DNA of 64,000 nucleotides from Arthrobacter sp. QXT-31 (GCF_001969265.1 NZ_CP019304.1:310001-374000); one strand, 5' to 3'; shown: positions 1 through 8,930, counted from the stretch's first letter. Numbers and translations are program-made. Notes: generated by a model from the letters alone, not told the origin.

Positions 1-58
1 TCACCGGATGCGGCTGCCGTCCGTTGCTGCTCGGTTCCGCTGCTTGAGGTGCCGTCAT
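1..58 (-). CDS. ribA: GTP cyclohydrolase II, N-terminal fragment (inferred)
   Basis: An ATG at 58-56 overlaps the ribB stop codon in the ATGA pattern seen through this operon, and opens a frame that runs off the left edge. Only about 19 residues are visible (starting [13 protein letters not shown]), which is a low-complexity leader with no catalytic motif. The assignment to ribA rests on position: actinobacterial riboflavin operons place the GTP cyclohydrolase II gene directly after, or fused to, ribB. It could instead be another rib gene such as ribH. Confidence 0.5.
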   Translation of the reverse strand, partial: MTAPQAAEPSSNGRQPHPV

Positions 59-819
59 CGTGTTTCCCCTTCTCCGGCCGGACTGACTTCCAAAGTGCTC
101 TCCTGTGAAGATACACGGTTGCCAGCTCCCAGATAGGCAACCAGGTCCTCAATGGAGATCAGGGGGCAGCCATGCTCGGCAGCGAAAACCCGGAGGCCGT
201 CCAGCCGCATCATCTCCCCGTCGTCGTATACAACCTCGGCAATCACGCCCACCGGCTCCAGGCCGGCAAGCCGGCAGAGGTCGACGGCCGCTTCGGTGTG
301 GCCGGGGCGTTCACGCACTCCCCCATTAACGGCCCGCAGCGGGAAAATATGCCCGGGGCGGGTCAGGGTCTCCGGACCGCTGTGGGGATCGGCGATGATG
401 CGGGCCGTGAGGGCCCGGTCCGTGGCCGAGATGCCGGTGCTCACGCCGGTGGCGGCGTCGCAGGACACGGTGTAGGCAGTGCCCTTCGCGTCCTGGTTGA
501 CCTCCACCATGGGCGGCAGTTCCAGCGCGTCGGCCCGGGCGCCGTCGAGCGGCACGCAGATGACGCCGGAGCTGTACCGGATGGTCCAGCCCATGAGCGC
601 CGGTGTGGCGTGCTGGGCGGCGAAGATGATGTCGCCTTCGTTTTCCCGGTCCTCGTTGTCCACCACCAGCACCGGACGGCCGGCCGCCATGGCGCGGACA
701 GCGTCCTCAATCGAGTCCAGCGTCATCGTGCCGGAGGTGACGTCGCCGGAAATCGCCGCGTCGAGTTTTGGCGCGCCGTCGAGATTTGGTGCGCCGTTCA
801 GATTCAAGGTGCCGTTCAC
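55..819 (-). CDS. ribB: 3,4-dihydroxy-2-butanone 4-phosphate synthase
   Basis: Makes the four-carbon riboflavin precursor from ribulose 5-phosphate in the cytoplasm. The protein is 254 residues against about 215 for stand-alone RibB, because of a leader of about 30 residues and a C-terminal tail. The acidic metal-binding signature [10 protein letters not shown] lies near residues 54-63, followed by family blocks [29 protein letters not shown] and [10 protein letters not shown]. The start is a GTG at 819 sharing bases with the ribE TGA (GTGA overlap). A downstream ATG at 726 ([10 protein letters not shown]) begins exactly where the conserved domain starts and is a real alternative. The leader is encoded by three 18-bp near-repeats (765-818) that begin at the ribE stop codon. 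RibB and RibA are separate here, not fused as in many bacteria. Confidence 0.93.
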   Translation of the reverse strand: MNGTLNLNGAPNLDGAPKLDAAISGDVTSGTMTLDSIEDAVRAMAAGRPVLVVDNEDRENEGDIIFAAQHATPALMGWTIRYSSGVICVPLDGARADALELPPMVEVNQDAKGTAYTVSCDAATGVSTGISATDRALTARIIADPHSGPETLTRPGHIFPLRAVNGGVRERPGHTEAAVDLCRLAGLEPVGVIAEVVYDDGEMMRLDGLRVFAAEHGCPLISIEDLVAYLGAGNRVSSQESTLEVSPAGEGETR

Positions 820-1505
820 CGCTGGACCTCCTGTGCTTTTGACACTGCAGCTGCTTCCGAAACTGCAGCACCTTCGATGCCGGCTGCCGGGCCTTCCGTG
901 CGGAACGCGAGCAGCCGCTCTGTGTACTTTGCCAGCACATCCACCTCAAGGTTCACCCTGCTGCCGGCCGGCTTCGCGCCGAGGCCGGTCTCTGCAAGGG
1001 TGGTGGGGATGAGCCCCACCTCGAACCACGGCGCCGTCTCCGACGCCGGGCTGACTGCCGTGACGGTGAGGGAAACGCCGTCGATGGCGATGGAACCCTT
1101 TTCCGCGATGTAGCGTGCCAGGCGCTGGGGAACGCCGAACCGGAGCCGTTCCCAGTTCCCCTGCGGTTCGCGTTCGAGCAGTTCGCCGACGCCGTCCACG
1201 TGCCCTTGAACCACGTGGCCGTCAAGGCGTCCGCCGGCGGGGACGCAGCGTTCGAGGTTGACGGGGTCGCCCGCCGCAAGCTCGCCGATGGTGCTGCGGA
1301 TGAGGGTTTCGCCCATGACGTCGACGCTGAAGTCCTTGCCGTCGATGGCCGTGGCGGTCAGGCACACGCCGTTGACGGCGATCGAGCCGCCCAGCGGCAG
1401 CCCCTCCGCGGTGCCCGGGGCGTGCAGGCGCAGCGTTGCGCTCGTCTCCCCGTTCCGCTCCACGGACAGGACCTTCCCCTGTTCGGCGATAATTCCGGTG
1501 AACAT
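816..1505 (-). CDS. ribE: riboflavin synthase, alpha subunit type
   Basis: Dismutates two 6,7-dimethyl-8-ribityllumazine molecules to riboflavin plus the pyrimidinedione. The protein is 229 residues and shows the two internal lumazine-binding repeats: the N-terminal [12 protein letters not shown] block with [12 protein letters not shown], and the second copy with [13 protein letters not shown] and [13 protein letters not shown]. The last 25 residues are a low-complexity tail ([21 protein letters not shown]) coded by partly repeated 18-bp units and are unlikely to be catalytic. The start ATG lies 3 nt beyond the ribD stop, so ribosomes probably pass from ribD to ribE. Confidence 0.95.
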   Translation of the reverse strand: MFTGIIAEQGKVLSVERNGETSATLRLHAPGTAEGLPLGGSIAVNGVCLTATAIDGKDFSVDVMGETLIRSTIGELAAGDPVNLERCVPAGGRLDGHVVQGHVDGVGELLEREPQGNWERLRFGVPQRLARYIAEKGSIAIDGVSLTVTAVSPASETAPWFEVGLIPTTLAETGLGAKPAGSRVNLEVDVLAKYTERLLAFRTEGPAAGIEGAAVSEAAAVSKAQEVQR

Positions 1506-1508
1506 CAG

Positions 1509-2684
1509 TTAGCCTCCCATGGCTGTGCCCGCTGCTGTGCGGGCAGGTAGTGAATCGGTTGACGTAGCTTGCACCCCTGCGGCGTGTGCCGCCGGGGGCG
1601 GGTCTTGGGTTTGAGGCACCGTGGCTTCCTCCGGGAGCAGGTGCAGGCGGAGGTCCCTGCCGAGGAACTGGACCGCGCCGCCGGAGGCCCGGTCCCAGTC
1701 CCACCGCTGGGCGTCCTCCAGGGTTCCGATGCCGAGGCCGTTCAAAGCCGGCGTTCCGGAGCCCAGCAGCGTGGGGGCCAGGTAGACGATCAGCTCGTCC
1801 ACAAGGCCCTCGGCCAGGAAAGCGCTGAGGATCCTTGAGCCCCCCTCCACCATGACGTGCCGGGTGCCGGCGGCGAACAGCAGGTCGAGCGCCTCCCGCG
1901 GGTCACGGGTGGGCAGGTGCAGGACCTTGCCGTCATCGCCGCGGACGGCCGCGTCTTCCGGCACGTCGCGCAGTCCCATGACCGCGCGCAGCGGCTGCTT
2001 CCCTGTGGCGTCGCCGTTGGCGTCCCGGGCTGTCAGGCGGGGGTTGTCCACCAGCACGGTCTGGGTACCAACGAGGATGGCGTCGATCAGGTTCCGGAGG
2101 CCGTGGTTGTCGGCCAGGGACTCCGGGCTGGAAATCCACTGGCTGGTTCCGTCCTCGGCCGCGATGCGGCTGTCGAGCGTCTGGGCGATGTGCAGGGTGA
2201 CGAAGGGACGCTTGTCGCCGACGGCTTGGAACCAGCGGCGGTTCAGCTCCAGCGCCCGTTCGGCGGCGAGTCCGCTGCGCACGCTGACCCCCGCGGCCCG
2301 CAGTGTGGCGGCTCCGCCGGCAGCGGGGTCATGCGGATCGTCGACGGCGTACACAACGTTCGCTATCCCGGCGTCGATGATGGCCTGGGCGCAGGGGCCC
2401 GTGCGGCCCACATGGTTGCACGGCTCCAGGGTCACCACCATGGTGGACCCGGAAAGGTCGACGCCGGTGCTGATCGCCGCCGCTATCGCGTCGGCTTCGG
2501 CATGCGCGGTGCCGGCACCGCGGTGGTACCCAGTCACCAGCTGGCGGCCGTCAGGTCCAATGACGACGGCGCCCACCAGCGGGTTGGCGCCCCGGGGACC
2601 CTGCAGGGCGGCTTCCAGGGCGGTTTCCATGGCGGCGGTTTCGGCGGCAGTGAAGGCCGTTACCGGCGTCTGGGCGGCGGTCAC
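1509..2684 (-). CDS. ribD: bifunctional deaminase/reductase RibD
   Basis: Carries out the second and third steps of riboflavin synthesis: zinc-dependent deamination of the pyrimidine, then NADPH reduction of the ribose side chain. The 391-residue protein has an N-terminal CMP/dCMP-deaminase-type domain with HAEADA and PCNHVGRTGPC (zinc His and two Cys), then a RibD C-terminal reductase domain starting near residue 155 (RPFVTLHIAQTLDSRIA). The GTG start at 2684-2682 overlaps the ribM TGA as GTGA. The frame stays open for another 819 nt upstream, but that stretch is antisense-frame shadow of ribM and is not part of the protein. A proline/alanine-rich tail of about 35 residues follows the reductase domain. 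Confidence 0.95.
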   Translation of the reverse strand: MTAAQTPVTAFTAAETAAMETALEAALQGPRGANPLVGAVVIGPDGRQLVTGYHRGAGTAHAEADAIAAAISTGVDLSGSTMVVTLEPCNHVGRTGPCAQAIIDAGIANVVYAVDDPHDPAAGGAATLRAAGVSVRSGLAAERALELNRRWFQAVGDKRPFVTLHIAQTLDSRIAAEDGTSQWISSPESLADNHGLRNLIDAILVGTQTVLVDNPRLTARDANGDATGKQPLRAVMGLRDVPEDAAVRGDDGKVLHLPTRDPREALDLLFAAGTRHVMVEGGSRILSAFLAEGLVDELIVYLAPTLLGSGTPALNGLGIGTLEDAQRWDWDRASGGAVQFLGRDLRLHLLPEEATVPQTQDPPPAAHAAGVQATSTDSLPARTAAGTAMGG

Positions 2685-3391
2685 TTGGACACCGCCGGGT
2701 CCGGGAAGGCGGTCTCGATCTTGACGGCGGAGGCGGCCGTCCGGGCCTGGGTGCGGGAGGCCCGCCACCAGACGATAAAGCCGGCCAGAGTGAAGAAGCC
2801 GTAGAACAGGTACATGAAGGCGCTGGCGTAGTAGCCGGCGCTGAAGAGCAGCGGGACACCCACGATGTCCACGGCAACCCAGATCAGCCAGAACTCGGTC
2901 CACCCACGGGCCATGCCGTAGGTGGCCAGCAGCGATCCGGTGAAAGTCCAGGCGTCGGCCCACACGGGCGGGTAGGAGCCGAGGGAGTCGAAGAGCGGGG
3001 TGAGGGCGGCGGTTCCGGCCGCCAGCGCCAGCACCAGCGCAACCCGGGTTCTGGTGCTGGCCCAGGCGGGGGCAATCGCCGTCGAGGTCCCCGCCGCGCG
3101 GCGGCTCTGCTGCCAGCGCTGCCAGCCGTAGACGGCCACGATGATGAACATGACTTGCCGTCCGGCCTGGCCCCACAGGGTGGCAGGCGTGGCGGAACCG
3201 AAGACATTGCCGACGAATACAGTCAGGAGCAGGAGGTTGCCGGCGATGCCCACCGGCCAGGCCCAGACCTTGCGCCGCATGCCGCCGAGCGCACTGGCCA
3301 GGCCGAAGATGTTTCCCAGCACTTCGCGCAGAATCAGCACAGATCCGCCCACCGGAATCTGTGCCTCGAAGAGCCAACGCAGGATATCCAT
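2681..3391 (-). CDS. ribM: PnuC-family transporter, probable riboflavin transporter RibM (PnuX)
   Basis: A 236-residue membrane protein with several hydrophobic helices and the family block EVLGNIFGLASALGGMRRKVWAWPVG. PnuC proteins normally carry nicotinamide riboside, but the PnuX/RibM branch of actinobacteria facilitates riboflavin uptake and is recognised by its place under an FMN riboswitch. That is the case here: it is the first gene after the riboswitch and overlaps ribD. The substrate is therefore inferred from context. The start ATG at 3391 has a GGAAGGA ribosome binding site about 12 nt upstream. Loop-facing positions that separate the two substrate classes cannot be judged by eye. 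Confidence 0.82.
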   Translation of the reverse strand: MDILRWLFEAQIPVGGSVLILREVLGNIFGLASALGGMRRKVWAWPVGIAGNLLLLTVFVGNVFGSATPATLWGQAGRQVMFIIVAVYGWQRWQQSRRAAGTSTAIAPAWASTRTRVALVLALAAGTAALTPLFDSLGSYPPVWADAWTFTGSLLATYGMARGWTEFWLIWVAVDIVGVPLLFSAGYYASAFMYLFYGFFTLAGFIVWWRASRTQARTAASAVKIETAFPDPAVSK

Positions 3392-3493
3392 GCGCTTGTG
3401 TCGTTCCTTCCCTCAAGAGCCCTGACGGCTCCGGGGGTATACGACAGCGAAACGCAGCGGCGAACTGGAACGCCACAAGTACAGCTGTACGTG

Positions 3494-3633
3494 CTTCTCT
3501 CATCCAGACTTTAACTGTCGGTACCGGAATTTCACCGGTTCAACCGTCCGCCGGGCTTTCCGAAGAGGAAACACCGGCTCGCGGGTCGCGGACTGTCACC
3601 GCCGGTTCGGACTTACACCGACCCCGGAGCACG
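3494..3633 (-). promoter_or_regulatory. FMN riboswitch (RFN element)
   Basis: Read on the minus strand, this contains the conserved RFN blocks in the right order: a CGGGGTCGGTGTAAGTCC-like 5' block, ACCGGCGGTGACAGTCCGCGACC, a variable stem with CTTCGG loop, CCGGTGAAATTCCGG, and the 3' block ACAGTTAAAGTCTGGATGAGAG. It lies about 100 nt upstream of ribM, so FMN should turn the operon down. No run of U follows a strong stem between the aptamer and the start codon, which suggests control of translation initiation rather than termination. A small GAGCC/GGCTC hairpin next to the ribosome binding site may be part of the expression platform. Confidence 0.95.
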
Positions 3634-3734
3634 TATTGTGTGTTGCTATTCTGACACAACTTGGCGGGTGCCTTGGCTATTCCCGCTGCAAGAACGTCAT
3701 GCGGCCGTCATGGAGGCCTGCTGGATGGCTCAGG

Positions 3735-4391
3735 CTAGACGCTGGCGGCCTTGCGCAGCCGGTCGATGGCTTCGGACGGATCCGCTGCCCCGTAGACCGC
3801 GGACCCGGCGACGAAGACATTCGCGCCGGCTTCCGCTGCACGGACAATGGTTTCCTCCGTGATGCCGCCGTCAACCTGGAGCGCGACGTTCACGCCCGAT
3901 CCCTCGATGGCGGCGCGGGCGCGGCGGATCTTGGGCAGCGCGAGGTCAAGGAACGCCTGGCCGCCGAAGCCGGGCTCCACTGTCATGATCAGCAGCATGT
4001 CCAGCTCCGAGAGCATGTCCAGGTAGGGCTCCACCGCGGTGGCGGGCCGCAGCGCCATCCCGGCCTTCGAACCCCGGGAACGCAGCTCCCGTGCCAGCTT
4101 CACCGGTGCGATCGACGCCTCAGCGTGGAACGTGACGGAAGCGACGCCGGCGTCCGCGTAACCGGGCGCCCAGCGGTCGGCGTCGGAAATCATGAGGTGG
4201 GCGTCCAGCGGCACCGGGCTGACCGCCTGGATCCGCTGGACCACGGGAAGTCCCAAGGTGAGGTTGGGGACGAAGTGGTTGTCCATCACATCCACATGCA
4301 CGGAATCAGCGTTGCTGATTTTCTGCAGCTCGGCTTCGAGGTTCACGAAGTCGGCGGAGAGGATGCTGGGGTTGATGCAGCACTGCGTCAT
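3735..4391 (-). CDS. rpe: ribulose-phosphate 3-epimerase
   Basis: Interconverts ribulose 5-phosphate and xylulose 5-phosphate in the pentose phosphate pathway. The 218-residue TIM-barrel protein shows [10 protein letters not shown] near the start, [18 protein letters not shown] (metal His/Asp region), [19 protein letters not shown] and LQVDGGI, all hallmark blocks. The ATG at 4391 is preferred because a clear AAAGGA site precedes it and homologues begin here, although the frame is open to 4502. It sits just upstream of the riboflavin operon, which uses its substrate, but is separated from the riboswitch by about 100 nt. Confidence 0.95.
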   Translation of the reverse strand: MTQCCINPSILSADFVNLEAELQKISNADSVHVDVMDNHFVPNLTLGLPVVQRIQAVSPVPLDAHLMISDADRWAPGYADAGVASVTFHAEASIAPVKLARELRSRGSKAGMALRPATAVEPYLDMLSELDMLLIMTVEPGFGGQAFLDLALPKIRRARAAIEGSGVNVALQVDGGITEETIVRAAEAGANVFVAGSAVYGAADPSEAIDRLRKAASV

Positions 4392-4441
4392 GCGGGGTCC
4401 TTTCGCGGGACAGGAGTCGGGTTGTGTGATTCGGCGCGGAG

Positions 4442-6061
4442 TCAGCGCTTGCGGCGGATGAGGGCGAGGAACATGGCATCCGTGCTGTGGACATGCGGCC
4501 ACAGCTGAGCGGTCTTCTCATGCCCGGCCTCCAGTCCGCCGCCCAGGCTGACGGCGTCCAGCACGCTGCCTGCGTCCAGCAGTTCCAGGTCCTCGCGTTT
4601 GCGCAGGGCATCGCTGACCACCGCGGTGGTTTCGGCCGGGTGCGGCGAGCAGGTCACGTATGCCACGACGCCCCCCGGCCGGACGGCCGCCAGCGCGGAA
4701 TTTAGCAGTTCACGCTGCAGCGGCCCCAGGTCGGCCAGGTCCTTCGGAGAGCGGCGCCAGCGCGATTCAGGCCGGCGGCGCAGGGCTCCGAGCCCGCTGC
4801 ACGGCACGTCCACCAGTACGCGGTCAAAGGCGGCGGGCTGTTCCGACCCGACCTCGCGGCCGTCCCCGGTCCTGACGCTCCAGACATCCGACGGCACAGC
4901 GGACAGTGCCTGGCTGACGAGCTTGGCCCGGTGCGGCGCGGGCTCGTTGGCCAGGAGCGTGGCCCCGCGTTCATTCGCCAGCGCGCCCAGCAGGGCAGCC
5001 TTGCCGCCGGGCCCGGCGCACAGGTCAAGCCAGGCCTCGCCGGCCGGGTTGTTACCTGCTCCGGGACGAGCGGCATCTGCTGCTTCGAAATCTGCCGCCT
5101 CGAAATCTGCCGCCTCGAGGGTGGCCGCAGCGAGGGCCCGGGCCACCAGCTGCGACCCGACGTCCTGCACGCGCGTGGTGCCGGAGCGGACCGACTCCAG
5201 CCTGCCGAGGTCACCGCCGCTGGAGAGGGCGGATCCTTCCACCAGCTCGCCGGGAACTGCGCCACTCTCCAGTGCCTCGTCCAGGCTTCCCAGCCCGGGA
5301 AGGGCCACCAGATTCACCACCGGAGCGGCGTTGTCCGCCTCCAGCAGCTCGGTGATTTCACTGACCGGGCGACCGTGGGCCACCAGGGACTGGCGCAGGG
5401 CGCGGACAATCCACTCCGGATGGGCGTACCGGATGGCGGCAACCTTGTTCTCGTCCTGCTCGCCGGCGACCAGCTCGGCCAGCCATTCATCCAGGCCGCG
5501 GGCCGCCACCTTCCGGAGGACGGCATTGATCAGGGCAGACGGGCCGGCACCGATGACTGCCCTGGCCAGGCCGACGGTCTGGTCCAGCGCAGCGTGGGCG
5601 GGTACGCGCATGGCGAGCAGCTGATGGACGCCGAGGCGCAGCGCATCCAGGACGGCCGGATCCAGCTTTTCCAGGGGCCGGTCCACGCAGCGGGCCAGGA
5701 TTGCGTCGTAGGTGCCCTGGCTTCGGAGTGCGCCATAGCTGAGTTCGGTGGCGAACCCGGCGTCCCGCCGGTCGAGGCCGTGCTGGCGGATCCGCGCCGG
5801 CAGGACGAGGTTGGCGTAGGCGTCCTCTCCCGCGACCGCGCGCAGCACCTCAAACGCAACCAGCCGGGCAGGATCGGCCCTGCGGGTGCGCTGCGAGGGG
5901 GCATTTTCTGTGAAGCTGCGCCGGGGGCCGCGGTTCCGCTCCCTGCCCTGCGCGTTGCGCCGGCTGGGCCCTCCCCCGCCGCGGCGCTGGCCTGCACCGC
6001 CGGCACCCGAACCGCGGCTGGAGCCGCCTTGCCCGGATCCGCTTTTGCCGGAGTCGCTCAT
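4442..6061 (-). CDS. rsmB: 16S rRNA m5C methyltransferase, RsmB/Sun family
   Basis: A SAM-dependent RNA cytosine-5 methyltransferase of 539 residues. After a disordered Gly/Ser/Arg-rich leader of about 60 residues comes a NusB-like RNA-binding domain (residues about 65-200), then the Rossmann methyltransferase core with SAM-binding [17 protein letters not shown], motif [20 protein letters not shown] and motif [13 protein letters not shown]. The two Cys of the PC and TC motifs are the pair used by this family for product release and catalysis. A short insert before the SAM motif is coded by 15-bp tandem repeats at 5076-5135 (EAADF units). Its ATG overlaps the fmt stop by 4 nt, giving a def-fmt-rsmB operon, a common bacterial arrangement. 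Confidence 0.93.
   Translation of the reverse strand: MSDSGKSGSGQGGSSRGSGAGGAGQRRGGGGPSRRNAQGRERNRGPRRSFTENAPSQRTRRADPARLVAFEVLRAVAGEDAYANLVLPARIRQHGLDRRDAGFATELSYGALRSQGTYDAILARCVDRPLEKLDPAVLDALRLGVHQLLAMRVPAHAALDQTVGLARAVIGAGPSALINAVLRKVAARGLDEWLAELVAGEQDENKVAAIRYAHPEWIVRALRQSLVAHGRPVSEITELLEADNAAPVVNLVALPGLGSLDEALESGAVPGELVEGSALSSGGDLGRLESVRSGTTRVQDVGSQLVARALAAATLEAADFEAADFEAADAARPGAGNNPAGEAWLDLCAGPGGKAALLGALANERGATLLANEPAPHRAKLVSQALSAVPSDVWSVRTGDGREVGSEQPAAFDRVLVDVPCSGLGALRRRPESRWRRSPKDLADLGPLQRELLNSALAAVRPGGVVAYVTCSPHPAETTAVVSDALRKREDLELLDAGSVLDAVSLGGGLEAGHEKTAQLWPHVHSTDAMFLALIRRKR
5076..5135 (-). repeat. 15-bp in-frame tandem repeat within rsmB
   Basis: Four 15-bp units at 5076, 5091, 5106 and 5121. 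The second and third differ only at the last two bases; the first and fourth are more diverged. They encode EAADF-like pentapeptides in a linker before the SAM-binding motif, so length change here would be tolerated. Confidence 0.85.
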
Positions 6062-6978
6062 TGGAATACCACGCTTTCAAGGGAAGCCTGGCCGCGGGCC
6101 CAGTCGGCTGCGGCCATCATTTTCTTACCGGCAGGCTGCACTTTGGTGAGTTCGACGGCATGTGAGCCGGTACCCACCAGCACGTCCTTGCCGGCCAAGG
6201 CCACCTGGCCGGGCGGAACGCCGATGACGTCTGGACGGAGCCGCACCGGCTCGAGCTTCAGCCGCTGGCCGTCAAGGGTAGTCCAGGCTCCCGGTTCGGG
6301 TGTCACTCCGCGTGCCCGCCGGCCCACGGACAGGGCCGGTTCCGACCAGTCGATGCGGCCGTCGTCGAGGGTCAGCTTCGGTGCCAGGGTCACTTCCCCC
6401 TGCTGCGGGCGGGGCGATGCCGCGCCGGACCCGACGGCGGACAGTGTCTGGGCGAGCAGGACGGCTCCGCTGTGGGACAGCCGCTCAAGCAGTGCTCCGG
6501 AGGTGTCCTCCGCGCCGACGGCCTCGGTCAGCGTGCCGATGACAGGTCCCGTGTCGAGCCCTTCCTCGAGCTGGAACGTCACGGCACCGGTGATGTCGTC
6601 GCCGGCGATGACGGCCCGCTGGACAGGAGCCGCGCCGCGCCAGGCCGGCAGCAGCGAGAAGTGCAGGTTGATCCAGCCGTGCCGGGGAATGTCCAGGGCT
6701 GCCTTCGGGACAAGCCCGCCGTAGGCGACGATGGCTGCCACGTCGGGACGGGCTTCGGCAATCCGTTCGGTGACGGCAGCGTCCACCCGGGAGGCGTGGA
6801 TGATGTCGATGCCGAGCTCGGCGGCCCGGGCGGCGACTGGCGACGGCGTCAGGACGCGCTTGCGGCCCACCGGCGCATCCGGCCGGGTCAGCACTGCGAC
6901 AATCTCGAAGCCGGCGGCCACCAGCGCATCCAGCGACGGCACGGCGACGGACGGTGTTCCGGCGAAGAGGACCCTCAT
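6058..6978 (-). CDS. fmt: methionyl-tRNA formyltransferase
   Basis: Formylates initiator methionyl-tRNA using 10-formyltetrahydrofolate. The 306-residue protein has the expected N-terminal formyltransferase domain with N104, H106 and D142 in INLHFSLLPAWRGAAPVQ and EEGLDTGP, matching the Escherichia coli triad Asn106/His108/Asp144. A C-terminal tRNA-binding OB domain begins near residue 205. The ATG overlaps the def stop by 4 nt, and the stop overlaps the rsmB start. The def-fmt pairing puts addition and later removal of the formyl group under one transcript. Confidence 0.97.
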   Translation of the reverse strand: MRVLFAGTPSVAVPSLDALVAAGFEIVAVLTRPDAPVGRKRVLTPSPVAARAAELGIDIIHASRVDAAVTERIAEARPDVAAIVAYGGLVPKAALDIPRHGWINLHFSLLPAWRGAAPVQRAVIAGDDITGAVTFQLEEGLDTGPVIGTLTEAVGAEDTSGALLERLSHSGAVLLAQTLSAVGSGAASPRPQQGEVTLAPKLTLDDGRIDWSEPALSVGRRARGVTPEPGAWTTLDGQRLKLEPVRLRPDVIGVPPGQVALAGKDVLVGTGSHAVELTKVQPAGKKMMAAADWARGQASLESVVFQ

Positions 6979-7577
6979 CCGGCAGCGCCGAAGCTGCCGG
7001 ACCCGGACGTTGGCGCCCCGAAGCTGCCGCCGCCGAAGCTGGAACCGACGGTCTTGGCGCGTTTGGCGGTGGTCTTTTCGGTGATGGAGTCGTAGTTGGC
7101 GTTGCGGATGGAGCGCAGGGCGGCCTTGCGGTCCTCACCCTCCAGCCGGTCCGTGAAGAGGATGCCGTCCAGGTGGTCGGTTTCGTGCTGAAAGCAGCGG
7201 GCAAGCATTCCCTCCGCTTCCACGGAGACCGGGTTGCCGTTCACATCGACGCCGGTGGCCCGGGTGGCGCGGAAGCGGCGGACGGGGAAGCCCAGGCCGG
7301 GGATGGAGAGGCACCCCTCCACCTCGTCCGGCTGGAAGTCCTCGCTGTTCTCCAGCACGGGGTTGATGATGTGGCCTTCGACGCCGCCGATCCGGTAGGT
7401 GAAGACCCGGAGGCTGACTCCGATCTGGGGCGCGGCCAGGCCGGCACCTTCCACATCCTCCATCGTTTCGGTCATGTCGGCAACGAGCCTGGCCAGCTCC
7501 GGCCCGAAATCCGTGACAGGGTCGGCAACCGTGCGGAGCACGGGATCGCCGATGATACGGATATTCAGAATTGCCAT
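6975..7577 (-). CDS. def: peptide deformylase
   Basis: Removes the N-formyl group from new proteins. All three motifs are present: GAGLAAPQIG (45-53), EGCLS with metal ligand C89, and QHETDH with H131, catalytic E132 and H135. At 200 residues it is slightly long; the last 27 residues are a Gly/Ser/Phe tail with repeated SFG units coded by imperfect 15-bp repeats that reach the stop codon. First gene of the def-fmt-rsmB operon. Confidence 0.97.
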   Translation of the reverse strand: MAILNIRIIGDPVLRTVADPVTDFGPELARLVADMTETMEDVEGAGLAAPQIGVSLRVFTYRIGGVEGHIINPVLENSEDFQPDEVEGCLSIPGLGFPVRRFRATRATGVDVNGNPVSVEAEGMLARCFQHETDHLDGILFTDRLEGEDRKAALRSIRNANYDSITEKTTAKRAKTVGSSFGGGSFGAPTSGSGSFGAAG

Positions 7578-7668
7578 GTGCAGTCATTTCCTCACGGTGA
7601 CGGGTAACGGGATCCAGTCCAGTTTAGTTGCTGCGCCTTTAGTTGCTGAGCGCCCACCGGCGCAGATG

Positions 7669-8514
7669 CTAGGAGTACACCGGCGGCGCCAGCGGCAGCA
7701 GCGCGGGGCCGGCGCTCAGGGTGTCAGCGGACATTTCCCACACGCGGCGCAGGGCACAGAACTTCCACCAGTGGTGTTTGAGGACCTCCGGATTTGCGCG
7801 GACAGGCCGCACCTCGGTTTCACCGATGGCGACGGCGAGCAGCACCGGGGAGTCGCCGTGCTGCCACGGTTCCCACTCCCCCGCCACGGGATCCACGAGG
7901 CTCTCCTCGGCCTTCATGCCCGCAACAAGCTGCATGACCACTTTGTCATCCAGGGCCTTGACCTGGCCATCACGGGTGGTCCCCTTGGTCTTGTAGTCGA
8001 TGAGGCAGGTGCGTCCGTTGATTTTCGCGACCAGGTCCAGCGTTCCCGCATATCCGACAGTCTTGTTCCACACAGTGATCTCCGGGGCGACCGGTTCCAC
8101 CCGGAACAGTTCCCACCACTCATCGAAGCGGGCAGCGAAGGCTTCCTCACCGCGGGAGGCAAGCGCCTCCCGCGCTTCCTTCATCTGGTGCGGCCTGCCG
8201 AGGGCGCGCAGCGCCACCTGTTCGCAGTAGTAGTGCACCCGGTCCCCCCGCTGCGCTGCCTCGTCCCGGTAGGTTTCGGCTGCCTTTGCTGCACGGCTCA
8301 CCGCCTGCCGCACCCTTGCCGGGCTGCCGAGGATCTCCGGAAGTGAGGGATCCTTAGCCAGGCTGCTGGCACCCATGTAGCCGAACCAGCCGTCCAGGCC
8401 GTGGGCCTGCTGCCCGATGACAGTGGTGATGGAGGGAACTGTGAACTGTTCCGTGGTGGAGCGGGCGTACATGCGGCCATATTCCGTGGCGTGGGCGAGG
8501 AGTGGAGCGGTCAT
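7669..8514 (-). CDS. PD-(D/E)XK-fold (RecB/Cas4-like) nuclease-like protein, orphan
   Basis: A 281-residue protein of unknown biological role. The region around residues 90-176 carries the pattern of RecB/AddB/Cas4-type nucleases: RGDRVH (H94), a candidate acidic E145, YAGTLDL (D160) and LIDYKTKG (D173, K175). This is the metal-binding H...D...DxK signature, so DNA cleavage or binding is plausible. No helicase, Cas or recombination gene is adjacent. It stands alone between def and a tRNA gene, with no signal peptide or membrane segment. Codon use looks like its neighbours, so recent phage acquisition is not evident. The start ATG at 8514 is well placed; a shorter start cannot be excluded. Confidence 0.75.
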   Translation of the reverse strand: MTAPLLAHATEYGRMYARSTTEQFTVPSITTVIGQQAHGLDGWFGYMGASSLAKDPSLPEILGSPARVRQAVSRAAKAAETYRDEAAQRGDRVHYYCEQVALRALGRPHQMKEAREALASRGEEAFAARFDEWWELFRVEPVAPEITVWNKTVGYAGTLDLVAKINGRTCLIDYKTKGTTRDGQVKALDDKVVMQLVAGMKAEESLVDPVAGEWEPWQHGDSPVLLAVAIGETEVRPVRANPEVLKHHWWKFCALRRVWEMSADTLSAGPALLPLAPPVYS

Positions 8515-8571
8515 GGTGAGACTCTTTCACAGGGGTCTGACAGTGATGCGGCAACAGATTCTTAGGCATGG

Positions 8572-8613
8572 AAACAGAAAAGCCCGCCCCTCCCAGTTCT
8601 TTTTCCTGGGCGG
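8572..8613 (-). terminator. probable terminator after tRNA-Val(CAC)
   Basis: On the minus strand, CCGCCC (8613-8608) can pair with GGGCGG (8589-8584), with an inner CCCAG/CTGGG option. It is followed by a GCTTTTCTGTTT stretch. It lies about 20 nt after the tRNA 3' end. Confidence 0.4.
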
Positions 8614-8630
8614 AACGGACTTTCCATCGG

Positions 8631-8702
8631 TGGGCGATACTGGGTTCGAACCAGTGACCTCTTCGGTGTGAACGAAGCGCGCTACCACTGCGCCAATCGC
8701 CC
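8631..8702 (-). tRNA. tRNA-Val (anticodon CAC)
   Basis: A 72-nt cloverleaf. The acceptor stem GGGCGAT pairs with ATCGCCC, the anticodon arm is CTTCG-TTCACAC-CGAAG with CAC at the centre, and the T arm is ACTGG-TTCGAAC-CCAGT. CCA is not encoded. It reads GTG and lies opposite in strand to the tRNA cluster that follows. Confidence 0.97.
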
Positions 8703-8714
8703 CGATGCATTTGA

Positions 8715-8744
8715 ATGCTAGCGGACGTTTGCCGGTTAACGGAA
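8715..8744 (-). promoter_or_regulatory. candidate promoter of tRNA-Val(CAC)
   Basis: Minus-strand TTCCGT (8744-8739), an 18-nt spacer and TAGCAT (8720-8715), placing the start about 7 nt before the mature tRNA. The -35 match is weak. Confidence 0.35.
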
Positions 8745-8900
8745 ATCGGCCACTGAAGTGCTGCACACCACACAGCCAGATCCCACTAGCCACGGCCAAA
8801 AGAGGGCCACCAGGACCCCCAAACTACACCCCTGTAATTCGAAAATTTGCCTAGAATTCAAGGAAGCAGGGCTGCACCAGCCACGCCGCTGACACTCGAT

Positions 8901-8930
8901 TTGGAGTTTCCCGGAACCTCCCTGTAGAGT
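8901..8930 (+). promoter_or_regulatory. candidate promoter of the tRNA cluster
   Basis: TTGGAG (8901-8906), an 18-nt spacer and TAGAGT (8925-8930), about 60 nt upstream of the first tRNA-Gly. This is the only convincing plus-strand promoter in the 286-nt gap 8703-8988, which otherwise shows no gene. Confidence 0.5.

Noticed and set aside
1509..3503. A 664-codon open frame suggesting a giant RibD fusion
   Set aside because: Everything upstream of the GTG at 2684 is the alternative frame of ribM; high GC keeps it open by chance.
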